This document shows, in pieces, positions 45,901 to 53,947 of a DNA stretch of 64,000 nucleotides. A program made the position numbers and the translations under genes. The notes beneath the pieces are model-generated. The model was not told the DNA's origin. It did no database searches and saw only the letters and a program-made list of their open reading frames with translations. Location: positions 186,001-250,000 of the forward strand of contig NZ_AUIE01000001.1 in assembly GCF_000423545.1 (NCBI RefSeq), written 5' to 3'. Every line of letters starts with the position of its first letter. Position 1 is the first letter of the stretch. The stretch comes from Metapseudomonas resinovorans DSM 21078 (lineage in GTDB: Bacteria; Pseudomonadota; Gammaproteobacteria; Pseudomonadales; Pseudomonadaceae).

Positions 45901-45989
45901 GCCCGCCGCTGATGCAGTCGAGTGCAATCGAGAACCTTCCCACCCAATGGGGCCCCGGGCCGGGGCCCGACACCGAAGGAGTGCGCAAG

Positions 45990-46814
45990 ATGGGCAGCAT
46001 CACCACCCGAGACGGTACGCAGCTCTACTACAAGGACTGGGGCTCCGGTCAGCCCATTGTCTTCAGCCATGGCTGGCCGCTGACGTCCGATAGCTGGGAG
46101 TCGCAGATGTTCTTCCTGGCCAGCCAGGGCTACCGCGTCATCGCCCACGACCGCCGTGGTCATGGCCGCTCCAGCCAACCCTGGGAAGGCAATGACATGG
46201 ACACCTACGCAGACGATCTGGCTGAACTGATCGAGGCGCTGGACCTGCGCGATGCAATCCTCTTCGGCTTTTCCACCGGTGGCGGTGAAGTGGCCCGTTA
46301 CATCGGCCGCCACGGTACCGGGCGCTTGGCCAAGGCCGGACTGATCGCTGCCGTGCCGCCGAAAATGGTGCTGAGCGAGGACAACCCGCTGGGCACGCCG
46401 ATCGAAGCCTTCGACGGCATTCGGGCCGGCTCCGTGGCGGATCGCTCGCAGCTCTACAAGGACATCGCCAGTGGCCCCTTCTTCGGGTTCAACCGCCCGG
46501 GCGCCAAGGTGTCGCAGGGGTTGATCGACTCTTTCTGGATGCAAGGCATGATGGCTGGCCACAAGAGCGCCTATGACTGCATCAAGGCCTTCTCCGAGAC
46601 CGACTTCCGCGAAGATCTGAAGAAGTTCGACATCCCGACGCTGATCCTGCATGGCGACGACGACCAGATCGTACCGATCAAGGCCTCCGGGCTGGAGTCG
46701 GCCAAGCTGGTCAAGGACGCGAAGTTGCTGGTCTATCCCGGCGCTCCCCATGGCCTGACCGACACCCACAAGGAACAGGTCAATGCCGATCTGCTGGCTT
46801 TCATCAAGTCATAG
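45990..46814 (+). CDS. Alpha/beta hydrolase, non-heme chloroperoxidase-like
   Basis: A 274-residue alpha/beta hydrolase. The oxyanion motif [12 protein letters not shown], the RRGHGRSS loop, the nucleophile GFSTGGGE (G-x-S-x-G), Asp in [11 protein letters not shown] and His in [11 protein letters not shown] give the full Ser-Asp-His triad. The sequence matches the cofactor-free haloperoxidase/esterase group (perhydrolases). The start is ATG at 45990. It is 89 bases after the cysteine hydrolase and probably in the same transcript. Confidence 0.92.
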   Translation: MGSITTRDGTQLYYKDWGSGQPIVFSHGWPLTSDSWESQMFFLASQGYRVIAHDRRGHGRSSQPWEGNDMDTYADDLAELIEALDLRDAILFGFSTGGGEVARYIGRHGTGRLAKAGLIAAVPPKMVLSEDNPLGTPIEAFDGIRAGSVADRSQLYKDIASGPFFGFNRPGAKVSQGLIDSFWMQGMMAGHKSAYDCIKAFSETDFREDLKKFDIPTLILHGDDDQIVPIKASGLESAKLVKDAKLLVYPGAPHGLTDTHKEQVNADLLAFIKS

Positions 46815-46832
46815 GCAGGGTGGCGAAGGTGT

Positions 46833-46860
46833 GAGGCCCGGCGCTGCAATGTCGGGCCTC
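46833..46860. terminator. Hairpin between hydrolase and LysR genes
   Basis: GAGGCCCG and CGGGCCTC form an 8-bp stem with a 12-base loop between the convergent hydrolase and LysR genes. No T tract. Confidence 0.5.
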
Positions 46861-46878
46861 GCTCCATCCGGCCACTGA

Positions 46879-47760
46879 CTACGCGAGCTTCTGTGCGATG
46901 AAGTCCACAAAGGTCCTGACCCGCGCCGACTGCCGCCGATTGGCTGGGGACAGGGCGTGGATGGGCAAGGTTGAAGGGGTGAAGTCCTGAAGCAGGGCAA
47001 CCACCCGACCGGCCGCGAGGTCGGCCATGAACAGCCAGTCCGGCGACAGCGAAATACCCAACCCGGATAGCACCATCTCCCGTATCGCCTCCGAACTGTT
47101 ACTGCGCGCATTGCCGCTCACCCGCACTGACTGTGTGTGCCCGTCGCGGATGAAGGTCCAGATGCCGGCATCCGGCAACAGGTTGAAAACCAGGCAGTTG
47201 TGTTCACGCAGCGCCTCCGGCGACTGTGGTGTGCCACGGCCTGCGAGGTAGGCGGGGGCGGCCAGTACCAGGCGCCGCATATGGCCGAGCCTGCGCGCGA
47301 TCATCCCGCTGGCCGGTAGCTCGCCGATTCGCAGGCTGACATCGATGCCTTCGCTTACCAGGTCTTCGTTGCGGTCGCTGAGCTGCAAGTCGAGGCTGAC
47401 CTGTGGATAACAGGCAAGAAACTCCCCGAGCACGGGAGCGATGCACGTGCGGCCGAAGCTCACGGACGAAGCCACCCGCAAGGGGCCAGCCACCTGTTCG
47501 CGACCGGTCTGGAAACTGAGTTCGGCGTTATCCACTGCCGAGAGAATCTGTCGGCACTGCTCGAAGTAGCGTTGTCCCTCATCAGTGAGCGAGAGCTGGC
47601 GGGTGCTGCGAGCGATCAGCCGGCCACCCAGGGACGTCTCCAGGGCCTGCACCTGCTTGCTGATGGTTGGCTGGCTGGTACCCAGTTCTCGCGCCACCGC
47701 CGAAAAGCTGCCGCTTTCCACTACCCGTACGAACACGGCCATTGCGTTGAGCTTGTCCAT
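46879..47760 (-). CDS. LysR regulator paired with alcohol dehydrogenase
   Basis: A 293-residue LysR of the AaeR/PtxR-like group that begins MDKLNAMAVFVRVVESGSFS. The helix-turn-helix continues AVARELGTSQPTISKQVQAL, and the effector domain has the usual VRIGELP-type strand (DVSLRIGELPASGMIARRL). It is divergent, by 111 bp, from the zinc-type dehydrogenase gene, and an inverted repeat lies in between. Confidence 0.92.
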   Translation of the reverse strand: MDKLNAMAVFVRVVESGSFSAVARELGTSQPTISKQVQALETSLGGRLIARSTRQLSLTDEGQRYFEQCRQILSAVDNAELSFQTGREQVAGPLRVASSVSFGRTCIAPVLGEFLACYPQVSLDLQLSDRNEDLVSEGIDVSLRIGELPASGMIARRLGHMRRLVLAAPAYLAGRGTPQSPEALREHNCLVFNLLPDAGIWTFIRDGHTQSVRVSGNARSNSSEAIREMVLSGLGISLSPDWLFMADLAAGRVVALLQDFTPSTLPIHALSPANRRQSARVRTFVDFIAQKLA

Positions 47761-47772
47761 CACCGTTCCCAC

Positions 47773-47791
47773 TCATTCTCATGTGGAATGA
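47773..47791. promoter_or_regulatory. Candidate LysR site between 47760 and 47872
   Basis: TCATTC, 7 bases, GAATGA: a 6-bp inverted repeat near the LysR start in the divergent promoter region. Confidence 0.4.
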
Positions 47792-47871
47792 ATGCTATGC
47801 CGTTTAGTGGTCTTCTGCGAATGAGCTGGCGGGCAAAGAATGGCCTCCACTGCAACCCGGAGGCCATAGCC

Positions 47872-48876
47872 ATGATTGTCGAAACCCGTGACCGTGCACT
47901 GTTGCTCGAAACCGTCGATGCGCCTTTTAAACTCATCCATCCGATGCGCCCGCAACCCGGTCCGGGCCAGGTGCTGGTGCGTATCCACGCCAGCGGCGTC
48001 AACCCGCTGGATACCAAGATTCGCGCCGGCAAGGGCGGCCATGCCCGGCAAACGTTGCCCGCCGTGCTCGGGATGGACCTGGCTGGCGTGGTGGCGAGTG
48101 TGGGGGAGGGCGTCAGCAACTTCGCGCCGGGGGATGAGGTGTACGGCATGGCCGGAGGTATCGGCGGCAACCCGGGAACCCTGGCGGACTACCAGGCGCT
48201 GGATGCCGACCTGTTGGCGAAGAAGCCGGTCAACCTCGACATGCGCCAGGCCGCTGCATTACCGCTGGTGGCCATTACTGCCTGGGAGGGGATGGTGGAC
48301 CGGGCAAGGGTCGGTGCCGGGCACAAGGTTCTGGTGCATGGCGGTGCCGGTGGCGTGGGCCATGTGGCGATCCAGATCGCCCGTGCTTTCGGGGCCGAGG
48401 TCTACGCGACCGGCTCGGCAGAGAACCTGGCGGTGATCGAAGGTTTCGGTGCCGTCGCCATCGACTACCGCAGTACCGCGGTGGAGGACTACGTGGCGCG
48501 TCACACTGACGGGAGAGGCTTCGACATCGTCTATGACACGGTAGGCGGAGCTACGCTGGATGCGTCGTTCCAAGCGGTACGCCACTACACCGGCCATGTG
48601 GTCAGCGCTCTGGGCTGGGGTGAGCACAAGCTGGCGCCGTTGTCGTTCCGGGGCGCCACCTATTCGGGGGTCTTCACCTTGTTACCGCTGCTCACCGGCG
48701 AGGGCCGCAAACATCACGGCGAGATTCTGGCGAAGGTGGCAAGGCTGGTCGAGGACGGCAAGCTGAAGGTTCGTCTGGACCTCCATCGCTTCAGCCTGGA
48801 GGAGGCCCTGGACGCGCACCGGCTGGTGGCCAGCGGTGACGCCCAGGGCAAAGTGGTGGTGGACCTCGTCGGCTGA
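47872..48876 (+). CDS. MDR-family zinc-type alcohol dehydrogenase / quinone reductase
   Basis: A 334-residue medium-chain dehydrogenase. The N-terminal GroES-like part has VLVRIHASGVNPLDTKIRAG and VLGMDLAGVVASVGEGV. The cofactor fold has VLVHGGAGGVGHVAIQIARA. There are no structural zinc cysteines, so it belongs to the NADPH quinone oxidoreductase-like group. ATG at 47872 with GGAGG upstream. Divergent LysR control is likely. Confidence 0.93.
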   Translation: MIVETRDRALLLETVDAPFKLIHPMRPQPGPGQVLVRIHASGVNPLDTKIRAGKGGHARQTLPAVLGMDLAGVVASVGEGVSNFAPGDEVYGMAGGIGGNPGTLADYQALDADLLAKKPVNLDMRQAAALPLVAITAWEGMVDRARVGAGHKVLVHGGAGGVGHVAIQIARAFGAEVYATGSAENLAVIEGFGAVAIDYRSTAVEDYVARHTDGRGFDIVYDTVGGATLDASFQAVRHYTGHVVSALGWGEHKLAPLSFRGATYSGVFTLLPLLTGEGRKHHGEILAKVARLVEDGKLKVRLDLHRFSLEEALDAHRLVASGDAQGKVVVDLVG

Positions 48877-48879
48877 TTG

Positions 48880-48965
48880 TCAGCCGAAGCGCACCAGGTT
48901 GAGGGCTGGCAGGGGGCCGCCGGGGAACTGCACCAGGCTGCGCCGATGATTCCAATGCTTTTCAT
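48880..48965 (-). pseudogene. Tiny deletion remnant of an NAD(P)-binding protein
   Basis: On the minus strand an ATG at 48965 opens MKSIGIIGAA, the start of a Rossmann-type NAD(P)-binding protein. After about 10 codons a shifted frame reads LVQFPGGPLPALNLVRFG and stops at 48880, like the C-terminus of a protein. The middle is gone. It lies just before the SDR gene in the same direction. Confidence 0.45.
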
Positions 48966-48983
48966 GCGTGTTCTCCGGATGGA

Positions 48984-49733
48984 TCAGGCGGTGAAGCCGC
49001 CGTCGGCGATGATGTCGGCACCGGTGACGAAGGACGCGTCCGGTCCGGCGAGGAAGGCCACCACATGGGCGATCTCTTCCGGTTTGCCATAACGGCCGAT
49101 GGCGATGCCGGGGCCGACGATCTGGCTCACGGGGCCGCCGTCCGGGTTCATGTCGGTGTCGGTGGGGCCGGGATGCACGGTATTCACTGTGATGCCGCGC
49201 GGTCCGAGGTCTCGTACCAGGCTGCGGTTGAAGCCGGCGATGGCACCTTTGGTCAGGGTATAGAGCGAGGCTGTGGGGAAGGCCGCGTAATGGGTCATGG
49301 AGGAGCCGATATGCACGATGCGCCCACCTGCCGACATATGGCGTACGGCTTCCTGGGTGGCCACGAACACGCCGGTGACATTCACCGCCAACATGCGCTC
49401 GTAGGTTTCGAAGGGGATTTCGTCGATGGGGCCGCCCAAGCCAAGGCCTGCGTTGTTCACCAGGATATCCAGGCTGCCGAGGGCGTCCACGGTTTCGGCG
49501 ACGGCGGCGCGCACGGCGGCCGGATTGCCGGCGTCGGCCTGGATGGCAACGGCGCGGCCGCCGGTTGCCTGGATGGCACGCACGACTTCCGCGGCCTTGT
49601 CGGGCGAGGCGCTGTAGGTGATGGCGACGGCGGCACCGTCAGCGGCCAGGCGCTTGGCAATAGCGGCGCCGATGGAGCGGGAGCCGCCGGTAACGAGGGC
49701 GGTCTTGCCGGCGAGGGGGAGGGTGGTGGTCAT
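48984..49733 (-). CDS. Short-chain dehydrogenase/reductase
   Basis: A 249-residue classical SDR. TGGSRSIGAAIA is the cofactor motif, VNNAG follows at about 91, and the catalytic Ser/Tyr/Lys are in IGSSMTHYAAFPTASLYTLT then KGAI. The C-terminal TGADIIADGGFTA is typical of the FabG-like group. It is divergent, by 109 bp, from a LysR gene with an inverted repeat between. Substrate unknown. Confidence 0.93.
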   Translation of the reverse strand: MTTTLPLAGKTALVTGGSRSIGAAIAKRLAADGAAVAITYSASPDKAAEVVRAIQATGGRAVAIQADAGNPAAVRAAVAETVDALGSLDILVNNAGLGLGGPIDEIPFETYERMLAVNVTGVFVATQEAVRHMSAGGRIVHIGSSMTHYAAFPTASLYTLTKGAIAGFNRSLVRDLGPRGITVNTVHPGPTDTDMNPDGGPVSQIVGPGIAIGRYGKPEEIAHVVAFLAGPDASFVTGADIIADGGFTA

Positions 49734-49805
49734 GGCGGGTATCTCCGGGGGGTGGGTGTGAGTCCACTATCCCCTTCGGATTGATCCTTGATTAGCGGGT
49801 AATGC

Positions 49806-49822
49806 CTTGAATGATTTTCAAG
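49806..49822. promoter_or_regulatory. Candidate LysR site between SDR and LysR
   Basis: CTTGAA, 5 bases, TTCAAG: a perfect 6-bp inverted repeat of the size seen in LysR T-N11-A sites, in the divergent gap. Confidence 0.5.
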
Positions 49823-49842
49823 CAATGATATAAGGTCGGCCG

Positions 49843-50775
49843 ATGGAAACCCTCGCCAACCTGGAGTCCTTCGTGCGCAGCGCCGAGACCGGCAGCTTCT
49901 CCGCCGCCGCGCGTCGCCTCGCCCTGACGCCGGCCGCTGTCAGCCGCAACGTTGCCATGCTCGAGCGCAACCTCGGCGTGCGCCTGTTCCAGCGCTCCAC
50001 CCGCAAGCTCACCCTGACCGAAGCCGGTGAACGCTTCCTCCAGGCCATCGGCGGAAACCTGGAGGCCCTGCAGTCGGCCATTGCAGCGGTGGGCAACGAT
50101 CAGGGCGAGCCTTCCGGGATACTCAAGCTGAGCATGGCGCCGAGCTTCGGCATGACTCACATCCTGCCCTTGCTGCCGGCCTTCCGGGCCCGCTACCCCC
50201 AGGTGCGTCCGGAGTGGCACCTGGAAAACCGCCCGGTGGACCTGATTGCCGAAGGCTATGACCTGGCCATCGGCGGCGGTTTCGAACTGGCCCAGGGCGT
50301 GGTGGCGCGGCCATTGGCGCCGGCTCACATCATCGCAGTGGCGGCGCCGGCCTATCTGGCGGACCGCACCCTGCCCACCGATCCGGCCGGGCTGATCGAC
50401 TTCGACGGCATCGTCATGCGCTCCTCCCGCACCGGCCGGATGCGCCACTGGAGCCTGCGTGACGCCGCCGGCAACGAAGTGGCCGCGCCACTGGCCGAGA
50501 CCCTCATGCTCAACGACCCCGCGGCCATGCGCGAAGCGGCGCTGCTGGGCCTCGGCGTGGCCTTGCTGGCGGTACCCGACGTGCTGCCCTGGCTGGAGCG
50601 AGGCGAACTGGTGCGACTATTGCCCCAGTGGTACGCCGATGCCGGTACCATTGCTCTCTATTACCCCAGCCGCAGCCTGCTGCCGGCCAAGACCCGCGCC
50701 TTCATCGACTTTCTCACCGACCATTTCCAGCGCGAACGGCTGGACCGGCGCTTCGCCGGAAGCCTGGGCGCCTGA
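49843..50775 (+). CDS. LysR regulator paired with SDR
   Basis: A 310-residue LysR regulator. The helix-turn-helix is METLANLESFVRSAETGSFS then AAARRLALTPAAVSRNVAML. The effector domain contains VDLIAEGYDLAIGGGFELAQ, and an extended C-terminus reads FIDFLTDHFQRERLDRRFAG. It is divergent from the SDR gene. The effector is unknown. Confidence 0.92.
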   Translation: METLANLESFVRSAETGSFSAAARRLALTPAAVSRNVAMLERNLGVRLFQRSTRKLTLTEAGERFLQAIGGNLEALQSAIAAVGNDQGEPSGILKLSMAPSFGMTHILPLLPAFRARYPQVRPEWHLENRPVDLIAEGYDLAIGGGFELAQGVVARPLAPAHIIAVAAPAYLADRTLPTDPAGLIDFDGIVMRSSRTGRMRHWSLRDAAGNEVAAPLAETLMLNDPAAMREAALLGLGVALLAVPDVLPWLERGELVRLLPQWYADAGTIALYYPSRSLLPAKTRAFIDFLTDHFQRERLDRRFAGSLGA

Positions 50776-50817
50776 CCTATGCTGGAAACCTGCTGATTCG
50801 CCCGAAACGGAGTCCCC

Positions 50818-51603
50818 ATGAACGATCAAACCCTCCCTCCCGAGTACCTGGAGTTCGCTGAAGAGCTGGCTGATGCGGCGGCCCGGGTGACCCTGACCTA
50901 CTTTCGCCTGCCTCTGGAGGTGGAGAACAAGGAGGCCGAGCGCTTCGACCCCGTGACCCTGGCCGACAAGGGCGCCGAGCGGGCCATGCGTGCGCTGATC
51001 GGCGAGCGCTATCCCGGCCATGGCGTGCTGGGCGAGGAGGAGGAGAACATCGCGGGCGAGGAACCCTGGACCTGGGTACTGGACCCGGTGGACGGTACCC
51101 GCTCCTTTATCAGTGGCATTCCGCTCTGGGGCACCCTGATCGCCCTCAATGACGGCACCCGCCCGGCGCTGGGCATGATGGACCAGCCCTTTACCCGTGA
51201 GCGCTTCGTCGGCGACGGCAGCAGCGCCTCGCTCAACGGCCGCCCGATCCAGACCCGTGCCTGCAGCCGGTTGGCCGATGCGACCCTGATGGTCACCAGC
51301 CCCGAGCATTTCCAGCAGCCGCCCTACAGCGACCTGTTCAAGCAGCTCTCGAACGACGTGCGGCTGGTGCGCTACAGCGGCGATTGCTACGCCTACTGCA
51401 TGCTTGCCCTGGGGCTGGTGGACGTCGTGCTTGATCCGGGTCTCAAGCCCTACGACATCCAGGCGCTGATACCGATCATCGAGGGCGCGGGCGGTGTGGT
51501 GACCCGTTGGGATGGTGGCGACGCACAGCACGGCGGCGATGTCATCGCCTGCGGCGACCCGCGCCTGCACGCCCAGATCCTGGAACTGATGCGGTTGGCG
51601 TGA
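50818..51603 (+). CDS. Inositol monophosphatase-family phosphatase, HisN-like
   Basis: A 261-residue lithium-sensitive phosphatase fold. The metal motifs are GVLGEEEENI, WVLDPVDGTRSFISGIPLWG (DPVDGT) and YDIQALIPIIEGAGGVVTRW. The sequence resembles the HisN histidinol-phosphatase branch more than SuhB. It follows the LysR gene by 42 bases in the same direction, but no functional link is evident. Confidence 0.9.
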   Translation: MNDQTLPPEYLEFAEELADAAARVTLTYFRLPLEVENKEAERFDPVTLADKGAERAMRALIGERYPGHGVLGEEEENIAGEEPWTWVLDPVDGTRSFISGIPLWGTLIALNDGTRPALGMMDQPFTRERFVGDGSSASLNGRPIQTRACSRLADATLMVTSPEHFQQPPYSDLFKQLSNDVRLVRYSGDCYAYCMLALGLVDVVLDPGLKPYDIQALIPIIEGAGGVVTRWDGGDAQHGGDVIACGDPRLHAQILELMRLA

Positions 51604-51908
51604 TGAATGAACCGCGGCGGGGGCTGGTGGCTTTCTGGCATCCCGCCTGCGGAAATTTCTGCATTCGGCGCCTAAGCGCATGAATGCCAAGCGTATTCAC
51701 CGGCGCAATTAATGTGCCTGAAAATAAACCTGTACATCCTGATCGAACCGCGTATAGTCGCGTCCACTGCTCTGCGATTGTCTCTGCGATACTTGGTTCG
51801 ATGTTCTGATTGAAGTTATTTCATCTCCTCGATTCGTTACAGCTTTAGCACTTCAGTAATTTCCTGAGTTTTTATCAGGGTTATTTATTTTTATCTTGGA
51901 GTTATGAA
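51604..51908 (+). promoter_or_regulatory. Long AT-rich leader of the cold-shock gene
   Basis: About 300 bases without a gene. The last 180 bases are AT-rich and end TTTATCTTGGAGTTATGAA before the ATG, with GGAG 7 bases upstream. An out-of-frame ATG at 51904 precedes the true start. Long structured 5' leaders are typical of cspA-type genes. I do not see a defined cold box. Confidence 0.5.
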
Positions 51909-52118
51909 ATGTCCAATCGTCAATCCGGCACCGTCAAGTGGTTCAACGATGAAAAAGGCTTCGGCTTCATCACCCCCGCAGAAGGCGCTGATCTGTTCGT
52001 TCACTACCGTTCGATCGAAAGCACTGGCTTCAAGAGCCTGAGCGAAGGCCAGCAAGTGACTTTCGAAGTCGTACGTGGCCAGAAAGGCCTGCAAGCGGAT
52101 AAAGTTCAGGTAGTCTGA
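51909..52118 (+). CDS. Cold-shock protein, CspA family
   Basis: A 69-residue single cold-shock domain. RNP1 is KGFGFITP and RNP2 is LFVHYRSI; the start is [15 protein letters not shown] and the end LQADKVQVV. It binds single-stranded nucleic acid as an RNA chaperone. The leader and a terminator show it is a single-gene unit. Confidence 0.96.
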   Translation: MSNRQSGTVKWFNDEKGFGFITPAEGADLFVHYRSIESTGFKSLSEGQQVTFEVVRGQKGLQADKVQVV

Positions 52119-52132
52119 TACTTTACCGCCTC

Positions 52133-52159
52133 GAAAAGCCCCGTTCTACGGGGCTTTTC
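52133..52159 (+). terminator. Rho-independent terminator after cold-shock gene
   Basis: AAAAGCCCCG, loop TTCTA, CGGGGCTTTT, 15 bases after the stop. Confidence 0.9.
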
Positions 52160-52313
52160 TATTTCTGCTCCAAAAAATTCCAATAGTTTCGCTGGCTTGT
52201 GAATTGGCAGCAGGAACTTACTTCGCTTTGCCTCCATGTACTGTCGATAGTTACCAATTAACTATCCAGTGCTGCGCATCTGGCGGCAACACTCACTGAA
52301 TAGGGAGTTCCGC

Positions 52314-52985
52314 ATGCCAGGCTATGAGGTCAGGTATCAAGATATATCCGTGGGCGATATGGACTTTCATATCCGCTCGTTGCTTGATCACCAGCAATAT
52401 CACGATCCTGGAATGGTGGCAGAGAACCTGGGCATATCGCCCGAAAGCTGGCCGCTGTTTGGCCAGGTCTGGCCATCCGGGCAGGTCCTTGCGCTGGCGA
52501 TGCTCACGATGGACCTGGAAGGCAAACGCATCCTCGAAGTGGGGGCCGGCCTGGCTCTGGCCAGCCTTGTGGTACATCGCCGGGGTGGCGATATCACCGC
52601 CAGCGACTATCACCCGCTGATCCCCGATTTCCTGAAAGAAAATTTGCGCCTGAACGATCTCGGCCCCCTCAAGTACCAGGCGGCGGACTGGTCCGACCTC
52701 GAAGATGGGTTGGGCGTGTTCGACATGATCATCGGTAGTGACCTCATCTATGAGCGTGGCCAGCCGGCGCTGCTCGCAGATTTCATCGACCGGCACTCGG
52801 CCGATACGGTGGACGTCTACATCGTCGACCCCAATCGCTCGAACCGGTCCAGCTTCTGTCGGGAAATGGTCGAGCTCGACTATGTGTCGAGCACCAGCAA
52901 AATGAACTGCCTTCTGGGCAATGGCGAAGCCTTCAAGGGGTCGCTTCTGCATTTCCAGCGCGACGACTCCCGATTCAATCTGTGA
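52314..52985 (+). CDS. Class I SAM-dependent methyltransferase (Methyltransf_16 type)
   Basis: A 223-residue protein from ATG 52314 (MPGYEVRYQDISVGDMDFHI; GGGAG upstream). The SAM motif is KRILEVGAGLALASLVVHRR, motif II is ITASDYHP and the active strand is FDMIIGSDLIYERGQP. The DLIYE pattern is like lysine methyltransferases of the METTL21/Methyltransf_16 group. Protein substrate unknown. It is a stand-alone gene. Confidence 0.85.
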   Translation: MPGYEVRYQDISVGDMDFHIRSLLDHQQYHDPGMVAENLGISPESWPLFGQVWPSGQVLALAMLTMDLEGKRILEVGAGLALASLVVHRRGGDITASDYHPLIPDFLKENLRLNDLGPLKYQAADWSDLEDGLGVFDMIIGSDLIYERGQPALLADFIDRHSADTVDVYIVDPNRSNRSSFCREMVELDYVSSTSKMNCLLGNGEAFKGSLLHFQRDDSRFNL

Positions 52986-53165
52986 AGGCTCTGCAGGACC
53001 CGAACTGAATTCGAGATTCTGCTTCTCGCTGACTCTCTATCCGTCTTCTGGCCAGATCTCTCCCATGAGATCGACCAAAAGTGCCGCATTCTCTGTGCAC
53101 GCAGAGCGATTTGGTCAGGGGCTATCTACACTGGCTCAGGTTACTGATTGTGCCGAGGCAGCGTC

Positions 53166-53777
53166 ATGACCTACCCACGCGAGAGCAGCGGCCTGCTGCT
53201 GGTGGACCCGTATAACGATTTCCTGAGTGAAGGCGGCAAGCTCAATGGCCTGGCCAAACCGGTCGCCGACGCCGTGGGCACGCTGGATAACCTGCGCCGG
53301 GTGCTGGCAGCAGCGCGCAAGGCAGGGATTCAGGTTTTCTATGTGCCACACCATCGCGCGCGGCCGAACGACTTCAAGACCTGGAAGCACCCCAGCCCCT
53401 ACCAATTGGGTGCCAGCCGCGCCCAGGTGTTCGCTGCGGGCAGTTGGGGTGGGGAATGGCACCCTGATTTCCAGCCGATGGAGCAGGACGTGATGATCCA
53501 GGAGCACTGGGGCGGTAGTGGTTTCGCCAATACCGACCTGGACTACCAGCTCAAGCAGCACGGCGTGCAGCAGGTGATCCTGATCGGGATGCTCGCCAAT
53601 ACCTGCATCGAATCCACCGGGCGTTTCGCCGCAGAGTTGGGTTACCACGTGACGCTGGTGACCGATGCCACGGCGGCTTTCTCGCCTGAGGCCATGCACG
53701 CGGCCCATGAGCTGAACGGGCCGACTTATGCCCATGCGATCCTCACCACTGAGGAAGTGCTGGGCGCGCTCCTGTAA
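53166..53777 (+). CDS. Isochorismatase-family cysteine hydrolase
   Basis: A 203-residue amidase-fold enzyme. LLLVDPYNDFLSEGG holds the catalytic Asp, and the Cys is in LIGMLANTCIESTGRFAAEL. The insert WGGEWHPDFQPMEQDVMIQE with its Lys/His region is longer than in the enzyme at 45343. Substrate unknown. ATG at 53166 (MTYPRESSG). Followed directly by a repeat element. Confidence 0.9.
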   Translation: MTYPRESSGLLLVDPYNDFLSEGGKLNGLAKPVADAVGTLDNLRRVLAAARKAGIQVFYVPHHRARPNDFKTWKHPSPYQLGASRAQVFAAGSWGGEWHPDFQPMEQDVMIQEHWGGSGFANTDLDYQLKQHGVQQVILIGMLANTCIESTGRFAAELGYHVTLVTDATAAFSPEAMHAAHELNGPTYAHAILTTEEVLGALL

Positions 53778-53782
53778 GGGCG

Positions 53783-53945
53783 AGTTCATTCGCTATGTCT
53801 GCGTTTTGCGAGAGATTGACCATCGGGCCAAGAGCCTTGTAGGAGCTGGCTTGCCAGCGAAACGCCGCCATTCGCCGGCAAGCCAGCTCCTACGGGCAAT
53901 GCAGCTGCCTACAAGACGTACTGCAGACATAGCCAATTCATTCGT
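53783..53945. repeat. 163-bp element: terminal inverted repeats around a REP pair
   Basis: The ends AGTTCATTCGCTATGTCTGC and GCAGACATAGCCAATTCATT form an inverted repeat, with a REP pair GTAGGAGCTGGCTTGCCAGC / GCCGGCAAGCCAGCTCCTAC as core. Almost the same sequence lies at 38307-38477. It sits between the cysteine hydrolase and the 3' end of the nitrate reductase gene. Confidence 0.85.
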
Positions 53946-53947
53946 CC

